Source: Nansenia antarctica | Taxonomy: Eukaryota; Chordata; Actinopteri; Argentiniformes; Microstomatidae | Direction: 5' to 3' | Assembly (NCBI GenBank): GCA_963989245.1 | Contig: OZ022348.1 | Span: forward strand, 34,378,776 to 34,442,775 | Length of the DNA stretch: 64,000 nt | Shown here: piece after piece, positions 33,752-45,234 of the stretch | Numbering within the stretch: the first letter of the stretch is position 1 | Layout: every line of letters begins with the position of its first letter | Notes under the pieces: model-generated | Database searches by the model: none | What the model saw: the letters and a program-made list of their open reading frames with translations, nothing else | What the model was told of the DNA's origin: nothing | Made by a program: the position numbers and the translations under genes

Positions 33752-33997
33752 GGGATGGCTGTGGCGCAGGAGGTAGAGTCGCCGTCTAATGATCGCCAGG
33801 TTGGCAGGATCGATGTTTTGAGCCCCGGCTGGCCACATGTCGAAGTGTCATTCCTTGGGCAAGACACTGAACCCCAAATTGCTCCCAGTGAGCGGGCCGG
33901 CGCCTTGCATGGTAGCTTGCCGCCATTGGTGTGTGAATATGTGTGTGAATGGGTGAATGAGAGGCCGTTGTAAAGCGCTTTGGTTAAAGGTGCTATT
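33752..33997 (+). mobile_element. tRNA-derived SINE, 5' main part
   Basis: The head GTGGCGCAGGAGGTAGAG and the body aagacactgaaccccaa, gcgccttgcatgg and gtaaagcgctttgg form a common fish SINE. The last bases of the tail (agtcagtccattta) lie at 36735-36750, beyond the paired TIR elements. Confidence 0.8.
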
Positions 33998-34963
33998 CAT
34001 AGCTTTCAGTCACGTGGTTTCTTCCCTAGCAACCACCAACCTGACGGGCAAAAAGTATCATAGCAACATCGCTCAACATGGCTGCCTACTATTTAGACCA
34101 CCTCACTCATGAAGAACTATCAAGATACACGACGGTGATAGGAGTGGAGGATTGACACCATTCAAATAGTGTTGGATTCCCTGTCTTCTACTCTATCCGG
34201 ACACGTTGGAATTATTTTCCTAACCCCCGGAGAATCAAAGTTATTGACCTGCAAAGGGTGCCTCCTTGACCGGCTTTCCCCGTGAATAACACCGGTTATG
34301 GAGGTGGTACAAACATAAGACTATTATTGCTAAATTCACCATCAGTATACGGTCATTTTGAGCCCTTAACCACCGCGCTGACACCCCGAGAAGATATACT
34401 TTTAATATGAAACTCGATCAACCGGGCGTTCACCGGCTGCTGGACGAAACTCCCAACTCCCGCTGTCGGCGAGGGAATATTTATATCCGGGAATTCGCTC
34501 CTTGCTGTGTCCACGGTGATAGGAGTGGAGGATCGACTCCATTCAAATAGTGTTGGGTTCCCTGTCTTCTACTCTATCCGGACACGTTGGAATTATTTTC
34601 CTAACCCCCGGAGAATCAAAGTTATTGACCTGCAAAGGGTGCCTCCTTGACCGGCTTTCCCCGTGAATAACACCGGTTATGGAGGTGGTACAAACATAAG
34701 ACTATTATTGCTAAATTCACCATCAGTATACGGTCATTTTGAGCCCTTAACCACCGCGCTGACACCCCGAGAAGATATACTTTTAATATGAAACTCGATC
34801 AACCGGGCGTTCACCGGCTGCTGGACGAAACTCCCAACTCCCGCTGTCAGCGAGGTGAGGGAATATTTATATCCGTGAATTCGCTCCTTGCTGTGTCCAC
34901 GGTGATAGGAGTTGAGGATCGACTCCATTCAAATAGTGTTGGATTCCCTGTCTTCTACTCTAT

Positions 34964-35277
34964 CCGGACAAGTTGGAATTATTTTCCTAACCCACGGGAA
35001 ATCAAAGTTATTAACCCGCAAAAAGTGGGTTTTGCCCGTGGGTTTTGCCCGCAAAAAGTGCCTTTTGCCCGTCAGGTGGGCGTTTCCACTATGCTGTGAC
35101 GTCACATGAAAGCTATGAATATTCATAGCTTTCATGTGACGTCACAGCATAGTGGAAACGCCCACATGACGGGCAAAAGGCACTTTTTGCGGGCAAAACC
35201 CACGGGCAAAACCCACTTTTTGCGGGTTAATAACTTTGATTTCCCGTGGGTTAGGAAAATAATTCCAACGTGTCCGG
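34964..35277. repeat. Central palindrome, 156-bp arms
   Basis: Arms 34964-35119 and 35122-35277 are reverse complements with about two mismatches, separated only by TA. TGACGTCA, a CRE-type palindrome, occurs once in each arm. Confidence 0.85.
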
Positions 35278-36094
35278 AAAGAGGAGAAGCCAGGGAAGAT
35301 CCTCCACTCCTATCACCGTGGACACAGCAAGGAGCGAATTCCCGGGTATAAATATCCCCTCGACCCGCTGTCAGCGGGAGTTCCGTCCAGCAGCGGTAGA
35401 ACTCCCGAACGCCCGATGATCGACTTTCGTATTTAAAGTATATGTTCTCGGGGTGTCAGCGCGGTGTGTAAGGGCTCAAAATGACCGTATACTGATGGTG
35501 AATTTAGAGAAATTAAAACTGTGTTTGTAGCACCTCCATAGCCGGTGTTATTCACGGTCAAAGCCGGTCAAGGAGGCACCCTTTGCGGCTTAATAACTTT
35601 GATTCTCCGGGGGTTACGGTAAAAATTCCAACGTGTTCGGAAACAGGAGAAACCAGGGAATCGAAAAGTTTTTGAATGGAGTCGATCCTCCACTCCTATC
35701 ACCGTGGACACAGCAATGAGCGAATTCCCGGGTAGAAATATCCCCTCGACCCGCTGTCAGCGGGAGTTCCGTCCAGCAGCGGTAGAACTCCCGAACGCCC
35801 GGTTGATCGAGTTTCGTATTAAACGTATACTGCTCCTGGTGTTTCTGGACACCTCTCGGAAATGAGAAAGACGTCAAATTCGTCTTTAAAGTTTTTTTTT
35901 TTTTTTTTCACATTTTCGTTTTTTTAGCTAACATTCAACTCGAAGATGTGAAGTACCCACTCGTTATTTTTCCGAACAGTTTTACGTTAATTAAATAAGT
36001 GTAATCTATAACACAATGACTTCGTTTCTTGTTGTTTGATGGGGATTCATTATCTTTGATGGGGATTTTCTGTGCTTAGTGATTTCCGGTGTAG

Positions 36095-36246
36095 CAACTT
36101 TCAAATACTCATGTCGTCTTTAATTTGTTTCCGATTTCAATGTATGATGCATCATTTGAAAGCTTACAATCTGTAGTTTAAGCACATGTAAAAAACTGAA
36201 AAATGATTTCGCCTACAGGTAGCCCTTTTCATTGGGCTGTGTCACG
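36095..36246 (-). mobile_element. Terminal fragment related to the GTGACA element
   Basis: Read on the minus strand from 36246 it starts GTGACACAGCCC and then follows the left end of the 17819 element: aaatcatttttc, ttgtaagctttna and catacattgaaatc occur in the same order and spacing. No opposite end is identified. Confidence 0.55.
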
Positions 36247-36426
36247 AATACCCTGGCAATCTAACAATTATATTAGAGTGTATAATGCATAAACTGGGCA
36301 TAGTCATGGTCTTTGCTTGGCTGGCTGGCTGCATTAACCTGTTGTTGTTACTTGTATGTTCATTACGTTACTTCAAATGAATGCCCCCTAAGTCAAATCC
36401 ATCAACTGAAGATAACTCGTGAGTTT

Positions 36427-36560
36427 AGAATGAGAAGGTTCTATCTCCGTTTAGAATTATAAGGTTCTATCTCCGTTTAGAATGATAAGGTTCTATCTCC
36501 TTTTAGAATGATAAGGTTCTATCTCCGTTTAGAATGATAAGGTTCTATCTCCGTTTAGGG
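36427..36560. repeat. 26-bp minisatellite (aatgataaggttctatctccgtttag)
   Basis: About five tandem units lie inside the right-hand TIR element. Confidence 0.8.
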
Positions 36561-36954
36561 TAGTTCAGAGATATTGAGCGTCAAAGTTTTGACATTCCAT
36601 TATGTTTTGTGAGATGGAACCTTTGTATTTTATTAACCGTTTGCGTCCACTCGCCATGTTGCTATGATACTTTTTGCCCGTCAGGTTGGTGGTTGCTAGG
36701 GAAGAAACCACGTGACTGAAAGCTATGAATAAGTCAGTCCATTTAGCTTTCTTTTGGTAGAGTGAATAGGACCTCTCCCATTATTTTCATTTTACACATT
36801 TTCCTGTAACAAGGAATCATGTCATTACAATGAATACATTACATTTATTTAAGAACTGAGTAGAGTGGGAACCATACGTAACCTCAAACTCAACAATAGT
36901 GTATAGTTTGGTAGAAATGCATACAGAAACATAATGATATATAAATTATATTTC

Positions 36955-37494
36955 CCTTCTTCCAAACTCAGTTTATTGGTACAAAAACATTACAAAAGTG
37001 TCCAACTGGCAACTATAGTTTTTCTTCTTTTTTTGTACAGTATATGTTGCATGTCCACTTTTACCACTAAAGGTAGCAGATCCAGTTAATGAGGAACTCT
37101 AAATTATGTTAAACTCCACATATAAAATAGTCAAAATATCATATCTGACCTAAAAAATACCCATTAACTGTCACTTAATGCACTCTGATAGTTAACAAAT
37201 CCGTTAGTGGTCATGCAAAATATTCACCCCTTGGATTTACCTTGGAGGCGGTAGCTGGACACAACAACAGCATTGAACAATATAGGATCATAGAAACAAA
37301 AAGGAAAAACATTGAGTTACCCTGACTTTATACAGGAGTGCTGACAAAGGATGAAGCGTACACCTCCTCATCCCCCTTCTTCAGTCTGTTTTCCCCCCAA
37401 AACCGATGAGGCAAGTCCCCCGGCCGTGTTTGCAGCAGGCGGGCGGGCGGCAGCACCGCTCAGGTGTTGCCTTCAGTCTTGGTGAGGGGGGGGT
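36955..37494 (-). other. Probable hey1 3' untranslated region
   Basis: Downstream of the hey1 stop, AATAAA occurs on the minus strand (plus-strand TTTATT at 36972-36977). No repeat or other gene is seen between. Confidence 0.5.
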
Positions 37495-38872
37495 TCAGAA
37501 TGCCCCTATCTCAGCAGGCCCCCCCCAGGGCCTGTAGGGCTTACCCAGGGTCAGGGAGGGGCCTGCTGGGCTGAGGCCTGGGGTGGAGGCCAGAGGGAAA
37601 GCACTGAAGGAGAGGGGGAAGCCAGACAGGGAGGAGAGGGACGAGAGAAGGGGTGGCGAGAGCTTGGAGGCTGACATGGGCAGCCAGAGGGGCAGACTAC
37701 CGTTGGGGGGCACCCTGAGGAGCTCTGTGGGGGACGTGACGCTCAGTCTGGGGGTCGCAGATGCGTCTGTAGAAGAGGGGGAGGACGAGGATGATGATGA
37801 TGAGGAGGAGGAGGAGGAGGAGGGCGGGCTATTGGTGCTTCGGTGGGCTGCTGTCCGGCCGTGTGGGTGGTGTTGTAAGAGGAGGGGGCGGGCCAGGTGG
37901 GCGTGAGGGCTCCCGAAAGCAGAGCCCCAGGCTAAGTGTCCGAGGCCCGTGGTGTGCACCTCTCTGTGAGAGCCGTAGCCGTTGAGGTGGGAGACCAGGC
38001 GCACACTCAGCGGGTCAGCGCCCTCCCGCCCCTCCACGAGGCTGAGGTAGCGGGCTGTCTCCGCCAGGCACTCCCTGAAGCCCAGGCTGCGGTAGTCCTT
38101 GGCCAGCGCATGGGCCTCGAGGTAGCCTGTCAGAGAGGCAGAGAGAAGCCAGGCTCAGAACACAGAGCACCACTTCATAGGATCTAACACCACAGCGGAA
38201 GGGAAACATTCAGTTACTTCCCATTACAATATTATTATTACATGTACATCTATATTCTGACCATGAATCATTTTTTATTTTATTCTATTTTCATACTATT
38301 TTGAATATGTATAGCGCCTTGCACAACCACAAAAACAGGTCATTGCACAGCCAACACCATTTCCACAGACAGACCGACAGACAGACTCACCTTTTCCACC
38401 AGCAACATGGAGCATCTTCAAATGATCCACAGTCATTTGCAAAATGTCTGCCTTTTCCAATTTTGCTGAACCCTGTGATCAGGCGGTGAATATTTTGAAT
38501 TAAATGATTTTCACGTTGATTGCACTGAGACTGTCCACAACAAATAGTTTATAACAAGGTAGCCTGTGCGGAATGAGATAGTTCATATTACTTCAACGGG
38601 CCAATTATGGCTAGGTCATTATTCTACCGTACCTGCTTCTCAAACGCGCTGGGCACCAGTCTCCTGAGCTCAGACAGACTGTTGTTGATTCGGTCACGTC
38701 GCCGTTTCTCTATAATCTGCCAATGAGAGAAGTATGGGCTTAGAACATAGCGCTACAACAACTAACTATTATACTACATGCATGGGAAACTGATCATTTA
38801 CCCCTCTGCGTCTTTTTCTGGCTTGAAGTTGAGTGGTTGTCGGGGGTGACATGGAGTCTCCCAAATGTCTGA

Positions 38873-38907
<35 letters not shown>

Positions 38908-39176
38908 GAAATAATAATAATAAATAGCCTAATTAATAACATTCACTTCTCAGCAACATGCATAGCTTATAAGTATACTCAATAGCTGTGAGGTATTGTG
39001 GTACAAATGATGAACACAGATTGATAACAGAGACGACTTCAATAAATATTTCCATATAACAATTACAAGTGATAGGTGATTTTAACATACCCATTTTCGT
39101 CACCGCTATCTTTCTCCACTTCAATATTGTCATCCAGTTCGCTATCATATGAACTGTCATTGTAATTTCGCTTCAT
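37495..39176 (-). CDS. hey1: Hey1, bHLH-Orange transcriptional repressor, 5 exons
   Basis: Hey1 is a nuclear Notch effector that represses transcription through E-box/N-box sites. Exons in transcription order are 39176-39091, 38868-38802, 38716-38633, 38472-38391 and 38126-37495. All splice sites are gt/ag and phases agree, giving 316 residues (human 304). The N-terminus [15 protein letters not shown] is acidic. The bHLH spans [23 protein letters not shown] to [15 protein letters not shown], with the Hey-type Gly in place of the Hes Pro. The Orange domain begins [20 protein letters not shown]. The tail has the YRPW motif, here [14 protein letters not shown] run of about 14 Ser lies in the linker. 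HEYL lacks this tail, so hey1 is favoured. Confidence 0.95.
38872..38926. repeat. (AAT)n microsatellite in hey1 intron 1
   Basis: About 50 bp of aat units start four bases upstream of the exon 2 acceptor on the plus strand. On the transcribed strand the run ends right before ttatttcag. Confidence 0.85.
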
Positions 39177-39254
39177 TTCGCTCCAAGACAATGTTCTGAA
39201 CGAGTAGTCCTTTAATGGGAGCTCCTCCAGCGCTCTGACAGCGGCAGGTCTGGG

Positions 39255-39455
39255 ACGGGGGGAACCTCCAGCCTGAAGGAGAGGGGGCGGGGGGGAGACC
39301 TCCAGCCTGAAGGAGAGGGGGCGGGGGGGAGACCTCCAGCCTGAAGGAGAGGGGGCGGGGGGGAGACCTCCAGCCTGAAGGAGAGGGGGCGGGGGGAACC
39401 TCCAGCCTGGGTCTCATGTCACACCGTGTAGAAGGAGAGGGGGCGGGGGGGAAAG
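39255..39455 (-). promoter_or_regulatory. GC-box minisatellite in the hey1 promoter or 5' UTR
   Basis: Units of about 36 bp contain ctgaaggagagggggcgggg. There are five copies of the Sp1-type GGGGGCGGGG, lying roughly 105-275 bp upstream of the hey1 start codon. Four close G-runs per unit could form G-quadruplexes. A TGGGAA core of the RBPJ site is at 39594-39599. Function is inferred. Confidence 0.45.
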
Positions 39456-39976
39456 CGGGCTTTGAAAGTACTAAGCCTATTAAAACCAAACTGACAGTTG
39501 AGTGACACATTTTGTTATCTTTCTTCACTGATTATTCCAAAGAGGTCCTTCACATGTGGTGGATCTAAATAGAATTGCTCAATTTCAAATCTCTGGGAAG
39601 CCTATTTCCTCTTGATGACACAAATAAAATTGGCTATAAGATAAAACATCAAGCTAACCGGTAGAGTGTCGTCTTCCATACGATGCGTGTGTGTGTCCCC
39701 TGCAGAGGTGTCAAAAGTATTCACATTCATTACTCAAGTAGAAGTATAGATACTATGGTTTAAAAAGACTTCTGTAGAAGTTGAAGTATCAACTCAAGCG
39801 TTTTACTCAAGTAAAAGTATAAAAGTACTGGTTTCAAAACTACTTAAAGTACAAAAGTAAAAGTAATGTAAGGGGGAAAAAATGCCATTAAGGACAAAAG
39901 CTTAGGCCACGCCACAGGGGCCTATAGTGCACTACCCCACTTCCCCCCCAAAAAACATTTTTCTAAAGGCCATAAT

Positions 39977-40415
39977 TGTCAGGTTGGGGATCGCTCTACC
40001 TTGGAGCGACCCGTTGGCGCCCCCTATGTTGTGTAGTGTTTCTCTGTCTGTCCTAATTGTCTGTGATTGTGAACAGCTGTGAGTAATTGTCTAGGTCTAT
40101 TTAGTTCCCCCTGTGTTTTCCCTCTGTGTCGATTGTTCACTTTATGTTGCGTCGTGTGTGTGCGTGTTGTCCTAGTCTTGTCGTAGCCTTATTGCTCCTC
40201 GTATGCCCAGGAGATAAGTATCGTATGACTATTGCTAATCCTTTTGCCTTGTTAGGAGACTTGCTTTCTCCCCGTTTATTTGATCGCTTACTGTGCGGTT
40301 TATTATTTACTGTTTACTCAAATAAAGAGTACCTTTATTTTGGAATCATATCCTGCATCGTTTCCATTCTGTTCTGCTCTGCATCTGGGTCCAAACACAT
40401 TGACTAACCGTAACA
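39977..40415 (+). repeat. 5' LTR of the Gypsy element
   Basis: The 439-bp LTR starts TGTCAGGTTGGGG and ends ACCGTAACA. AATAAA near 40321 is a likely polyadenylation signal. Confidence 0.93.
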
Positions 40416-40430
40416 GAACAATCGACCATT

Positions 40431-41382
40431 ATGGACCCAGCAGAGACAGAACACCTTCGCGCTGTGCTAGCTAACCAGGGGGCTTTGGTAGCCCAGCAGG
40501 AGTGGAATCAGCAGACAATGATGGCCCAGCTACAGCACCTGACCCTCTCTATTAACAACTTAATGGCCGCCCAGGACAACCCTACTCCACCAGCGGCAGC
40601 TGCGGCACCTCCTCCTCTTCCAGTGAGCACTCGGGAACCCCGGCTGCCTCCTCCCGAGCGATACGACGGACGACCAGAGGCTTGCAGAGAGTTCCTGACC
40701 CAATGCTCACTAATCTTCAGTCTGCAGCCCCTGACCTTCCCCACCGAGCAGTCCCGGGTGGCGTACATCATTACTGTTGACGGGCCGAGCCCTCTCCTGG
40801 GCCACGGCCGAGTGGGAGAGCCAGTCACCGGCGTGTTTCGATGCTACTGCCTTCACCCGGGAGTTACGCAAGATATTCGACACCTCCCGGGTGATATCGG
40901 GGCACGAAGCCGGCCGGCGGCTCACGGCTTGTCGACAGAGGGATCGCTCGGTGGCGGACTACTCCATAGAGTTCCGCACCCTGGCTAAGGAGGCGGGTTG
41001 GGAGGAGAGAGCTCTGGTAGTACTCTATGCCCAGGGGCTCTCGGAGGCGATGAAGGACGAACTCGCTCTCCGGGAGCTCCCGGAGCAGTTGGACGGTATA
41101 GTGGCGCTCTCGGTGCAGGTGGACAATCGGCGCCGAGAGCGAGCTCATGAGAAGGGCTCGTCACGGAGTGCTCCGTCCCAACCCCCTCCGGCTAGAGAGG
41201 CCGCCCGATGGTTTCCGGAGGAGACCACGGAGGGAGAGGAGGCCATGCAACTGGGCGCGGCACATCTCTCTAGCACAGAGAAACGGCGTCGGCTGGACGA
41301 GCGGCGCTGTTTTAGGTGCGGGCGCAAGGGTCACCGCTATGCCACCTGCCCAGGGACCTCGGGAAACGGGGCAGCCCGCTAG
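40431..41382 (+). pseudogene. Gypsy gag, one frame break
   Basis: The start ATG lies 16 bp after the LTR (MDPAETEHLRAVLANQ). The protein has the capsid-like region and a single zinc knuckle CFRCGRKGHRYATC. A small indel near 40766-40780 moves the reading frame. The downstream gag frame ends at TAG (41380-41382) and the protease continues in the same frame. The stop may therefore be a read-through site or a mutation. Confidence 0.85.
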
Positions 41383-44300
41383 TATCGGGAGGGGTACTGG
41401 CGGGTGGGGACCTACCCTCTGGGTTTAACGACCCACGAACTTTTTTTTTATGTAAGGTGCGCTGGGGGGGACAGTATTCGTCAGGTTCGGGCACTCGTGG
41501 ACTCGGGGGCAGCGGGGAATTTGATGGACGAAGGTCTGGCCGGGGGGTGGGGGGTTCCTTTAGAAAGGTTGGAGGAACCGGTCCCAGTTCGGGCCCTGGA
41601 CGGTCGGCCTTTGGGGTCAGGTACCATCACTCAACGCACGGTGCCGGTGCGCCTCCAGGTAGGGGGGGGTAGTTGGGAAACCATACAGTTTTTTTATTGT
41701 AACCTCGCCCGATTGCCCTATCGTACTAGGCCACCCCTGGCTAGCGGCCCTCAACCCCCATATTGACTGGTCTACAGGACGGCTCGCCGTGGAAGCAGCC
41801 GCTGTCACTGTGCACGATGACACCCCCCTCACTACCCCACCCACTACTCTCCCATCCCCGTTGCTATCCCTATCCCAACCTAAGTCACACACCACTCCCT
41901 CTAGTCTCGCTGTTCCCGCTCCCCTCCCCAGTTCTGACCTGACAGGCGTGCCCCGGATATATTGGGACCTGGGGGAGGTATTTAGCAAATCTAGGGCCCA
42001 GGAGCTACCCCCTCATAGACCCTATGACTGCACTATCGACCTTCTACCGGGTACGTTGCCGCCACGGGGACGCTTGTTTTCTCTTTCTCGCCCGGAGACT
42101 CTCGCCATGAATGACCATCACGGAGGCACTGGCCGCGGGTCAGATCCGTCCCTCCACCTCGCCGGCTGGCGCAGGCTTCTTCTTCGTGGCGAAGAAGGAC
42201 GGAGGACAGCGTCCCTGCATTGATTACCGGGGGCTGAATGACATTACAATTAAGAATCGGTACCCCCTTCCTCTGATGGATACCGCCTTCGAATCGCTGC
42301 AGGGGGCGCGACTGTTCACGAAATTGGACCTTCGCAACGCTTACAATCTGGTGAGGATGAGGGAGGGGGATGAATGGAAAACCGCCTTTAACACACCCAA
42401 TGGACATTACGAATATCTGGTTATGCCGTTTGGCCTCGCCAACGCTCCCGCAGTGTTTCAAGCGCTGGTAAACGATGTACTGCGGGATTTAATCGGTCAC
42501 TCAGTTTTTGTCTATCTGGACGATATTCTTATTTTTTCTAAGGACATTGCTCAACACCAACAACATGTCAGACAAGTCCTCCAGCGTCTCCTCCACCACC
42601 AATTGTTTGTGAAAGCGGAAAAATGTGTCTTTCATGCCGACACAGTTTCGTTTTTAGACTTCATTGTGACAAGGGGGGATTTACGGATGGATCCGGCTAA
42701 AGTTAGCGCCGTATTAGACTGGCCCCGTCCCTCCTCACTCAAACAGCTACAGCGTTTTTTAGGATTTGCGAACTTTTATAGACGGTTTATCCGTAACTTT
42801 AGCGCCCTAGCTGCCCCTCTTACGGCTCTCACCAGGACCACCCTGCAGACCTTCGTCTGGTCCACGGAGGCGGAGAGCGCCTTCGTGGACCTCAAACAGC
42901 GGTTCACCTCTGCCCCTGTCCTAGTCCACCCAGACTCGGACATACCATTTCTGGTGGAGGTGGACGCCTCGGACATAGCGGTGGGAGGAGTGCTCTCCCA
43001 GAGGTGTGTGAAGGACGGGAAGGTGCACCCATGCGCCTTTTTTTCACGTCGGCTGTCATCGGCGGAACGGAACTACGATGTAGGGAATCGGGAGCTTTTG
43101 GCTATTAAATTAGCCTTGGAGGAGTGGAGACAGTGGCTGGAGGGGGCCGTGCAGCCCTTTGTAGTATGGACCGACCACAAAAACCTGGCCTACATTCAGG
43201 GGGCGAAGCGGCTCAATTCACGCCAAGCCAGGTGGGCGCTGTTTTTCACTCGCTTCCGCTTCTCCATCTCCTTTAGGCCAGGGTCAAAGAACACTAAGCC
43301 AGACGCCCTTTCCCGACAGTTTGACCCGGTGGACCTAGTGGAGAGAAGCCACCCCATTGTCCCAGAGACCCTCATTGTTGCCCCCGTGTCATGGGGGATT
43401 GATAGTGTGGTAAGGACGGCACTCAGACGGGAGCCTGATCCTGGGGGGGGACCTCCGGGGAGGCTTTATGTCCCCAAGGCCGCGCGCTCACGGCTGCTTC
43501 AATGGGCGCATGCGTCGTCTCTCACCGGTCACCCCGGGGCTGCCAGGACCCTGGACTTTATTCGTAGGAGGTTCTGGTGGCCCACAGCGGAGAGGGATAC
43601 GCGCGCCTTTGTGGCAGCCTGTCCGGTGTGCGCGCGCAGCAAAACCTCCCGTCAGCCCTCAGCAGGGCTCCTCCGACCTCTCCCCATCCCCAAACGTCCT
43701 TGGTCCCACATCTCATTAGACTTCATCTCGGGTCTCCCTCCCTCCGACGGGTTCACTACCATCCTGGTGGTGGTGGACCGATTCTCCAAGGCAGCCCATT
43801 TCATACCTCTCCCCAAACTCCCCTCAGCCCGAGAGACGGCCGACCTGGTGGTGCAGCACGTCTTTCGGGTGCACGGTCTCCCGCAGGACGTGGTGTCTGA
43901 TCGGGGGCCCCAGTTCGCTTCCAGGTTCTGGAAGGCGTTCGCTACCAGCCTCGGCGCCTCCGTCAGCCTGTCCTCCGGCTTCCATCCTCAATCCAATGGG
44001 CAGACGGAGCGCGTCAACCAGGACCTGGAGGGCATGCTGAGGTGCTACGTCTCCGGCAATCCGGCGACATGGAGCCGACGGCTGGCGTGGGCGGAGTACG
44101 CCCACAACACCCTCCTCTGCTCTTCCACTGGACTGTCCCCCTTCCAATGTCAGTATGGCTACCAACCCCCCCTATTCCCTGAGCAGGAGGAGGAGGCGGA
44201 AGTGCCCTCCGTGCAGGCCCACGTCGGTCGCTGTCGTCGGACCTGGAGGCGGGTGAGGGCGGCGCTTCAGCGGGCTTCGGTCCGGTCCCAGCTTCAGGCC

Positions 44301-44758
44301 AACCGCAGGCGTCGCCCAGCCCCGATCTTTCACCCGGGGCAGAAGGTCTGTTTCTCGACCCGGGACCTTCCTCTCCGGGTTGAGTCGAGGAAACTGGCGC
44401 CTCGGTTCGTGGGACCCTTCAAGGTGGTGCGACGGGTGAACCCGGTGGCATATAAACTGCTACTTCCACCATCCATGCGGGTTCATCCCACCTTTCATGT
44501 GTCCCTCCTGAAACCGTTCCTTACATGCCCCCTGGCCCCACCACCCCCCCCTGTCCCCCCGCCGCGCATCGTTGATGGACAAACGGTGTACACGGTGAGG
44601 AGGGTCATGAATTGCCGGCGGAGGGTAGGGGGTTTCAGTTTTTGGTGGACTGGGAGGGGTATGGGCCGGAGGAACGGTCCTGGGTGCCTCAGAGGGATAT
44701 ACTGGACCCTTCCCTGATCGAGGACTATCGACGTTTACATCCTGAGGCACCCAGGTGA
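41383..44758 (+). pseudogene. Gypsy pol (protease, RT, RNase H, integrase, chromodomain), frame-broken
   Basis: The protease shows ALVDSGAAGN. RT has KLDLRNAYN, the polymerase core FVYLDDIL and FLGFANFYRRFI. RNase H has EVDASD, ELLAI and TDHKNL. Integrase has the HHCC zinc motif (HASSLTGHPG...CPVC), LDFISGL, VSDRGPQF and NGQTERVNQ, so all three acidic residues are present. The C-terminus continues into a chromodomain (WEGY...W). Frame changes lie near 41715 (within protease), near 42108 (before RT) and at a G run near 44630 (inside the chromodomain). The longest intact piece is 42111-44717. Confidence 0.88.
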
Positions 44759-44789
44759 ACGGCAGGTGCCGTTCGTCGGGGGGGGATAC

Positions 44790-45229
44790 TGTCAGGTTGG
44801 GGATCGCTCTACCTTGGAGCGACCCGTTGGCGCCCCCTATGTTGTGTAGTGTTTCTCTGTCTGTCCTAATTGTCTGTGATTGTGAACAGCTGTGAGTGAT
44901 TGTCTAGGTCTATTTAGTTCCCCCTGTGTTTTCCCTCTGTGTCGATTGTTCACTTTATGTTGCGTCGTGTGTGTGCGTGTTGTCCTAGTCTTGTCGTAGC
45001 CTTATTGCTCCTCGTATGCCCAGGAGATAAGTATCGTATGACTATTGCTAATCCTTTTGCCTTGTTAGGAGACTTGCTTTCTCCCCGTTTATTTGATCGC
45101 TTACTGTGCGGTTTATTATTTACTGTTTACTCAAATAAAGAGTACCTTTATTTTGGAATCATATCCCTGCATCGTTTCCATTCTGTTCTGCTCTGCATCT
45201 GGGTCCAAACACATTGACTAACCGTAACA
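44790..45229 (+). repeat. 3' LTR of the Gypsy element
   Basis: The 440-bp LTR differs from the left LTR at one substitution (gtgagtAattg versus gtgagtGattg) and one extra C (atatccctgc). This implies recent insertion. Confidence 0.93.
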
Positions 45230-45234
45230 ATAAT

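Larger units (their letters stand above)
33998..36732. mobile_element. Head-to-head pair of TIR elements inserted in the SINE
   Basis: The outer ends are TTCATAGCTTTCAGTCACG (33999) and its inverse (ending about 36732). The two inner ends meet at 35120-35121 (TA) as gctatgaaTAttcatagc. So four related termini are present, each next to TA, suggesting two elements that share a TA. The interior has near-400-bp direct repeats (34135-34520, 34520-34905, then partial) and inverted copies at 35280-35860. No coding frame is found. The superfamily is unknown; TA/TWA targets would fit mariner- or PIF-like elements. Confidence 0.55.
39977..45229 (+). mobile_element. Ty3/Gypsy chromodomain LTR retrotransposon
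   Basis: The full-length element of 5253 bp has LTRs 39977-40415 and 44790-45229, a 5-bp target duplication ATAAT (39972-39976 and 45230-45234), and TG...CA ends. A G-rich polypurine tract lies just before the right LTR. Gene order is gag, protease, RT, RNase H, integrase, chromodomain, with no env. The coding part is broken in several places although the LTRs are nearly identical. Confidence 0.93.

Noticed and set aside
35099..35140. TGACGTCA pair as a CRE-driven promoter
   Set aside because: It lies in the palindromic centre of a transposon pair with no gene nearby that starts there.
37583..37906. Plus-strand acidic/basic frames opposite hey1
   Set aside because: Antisense shadow of hey1 exon 5, including its poly-Ser run read as Glu/Asp.
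41316..41672. Alternative glycine-rich frame over the Gypsy protease
   Set aside because: Shadow of the protease frame, which carries the DSG active site in another frame.
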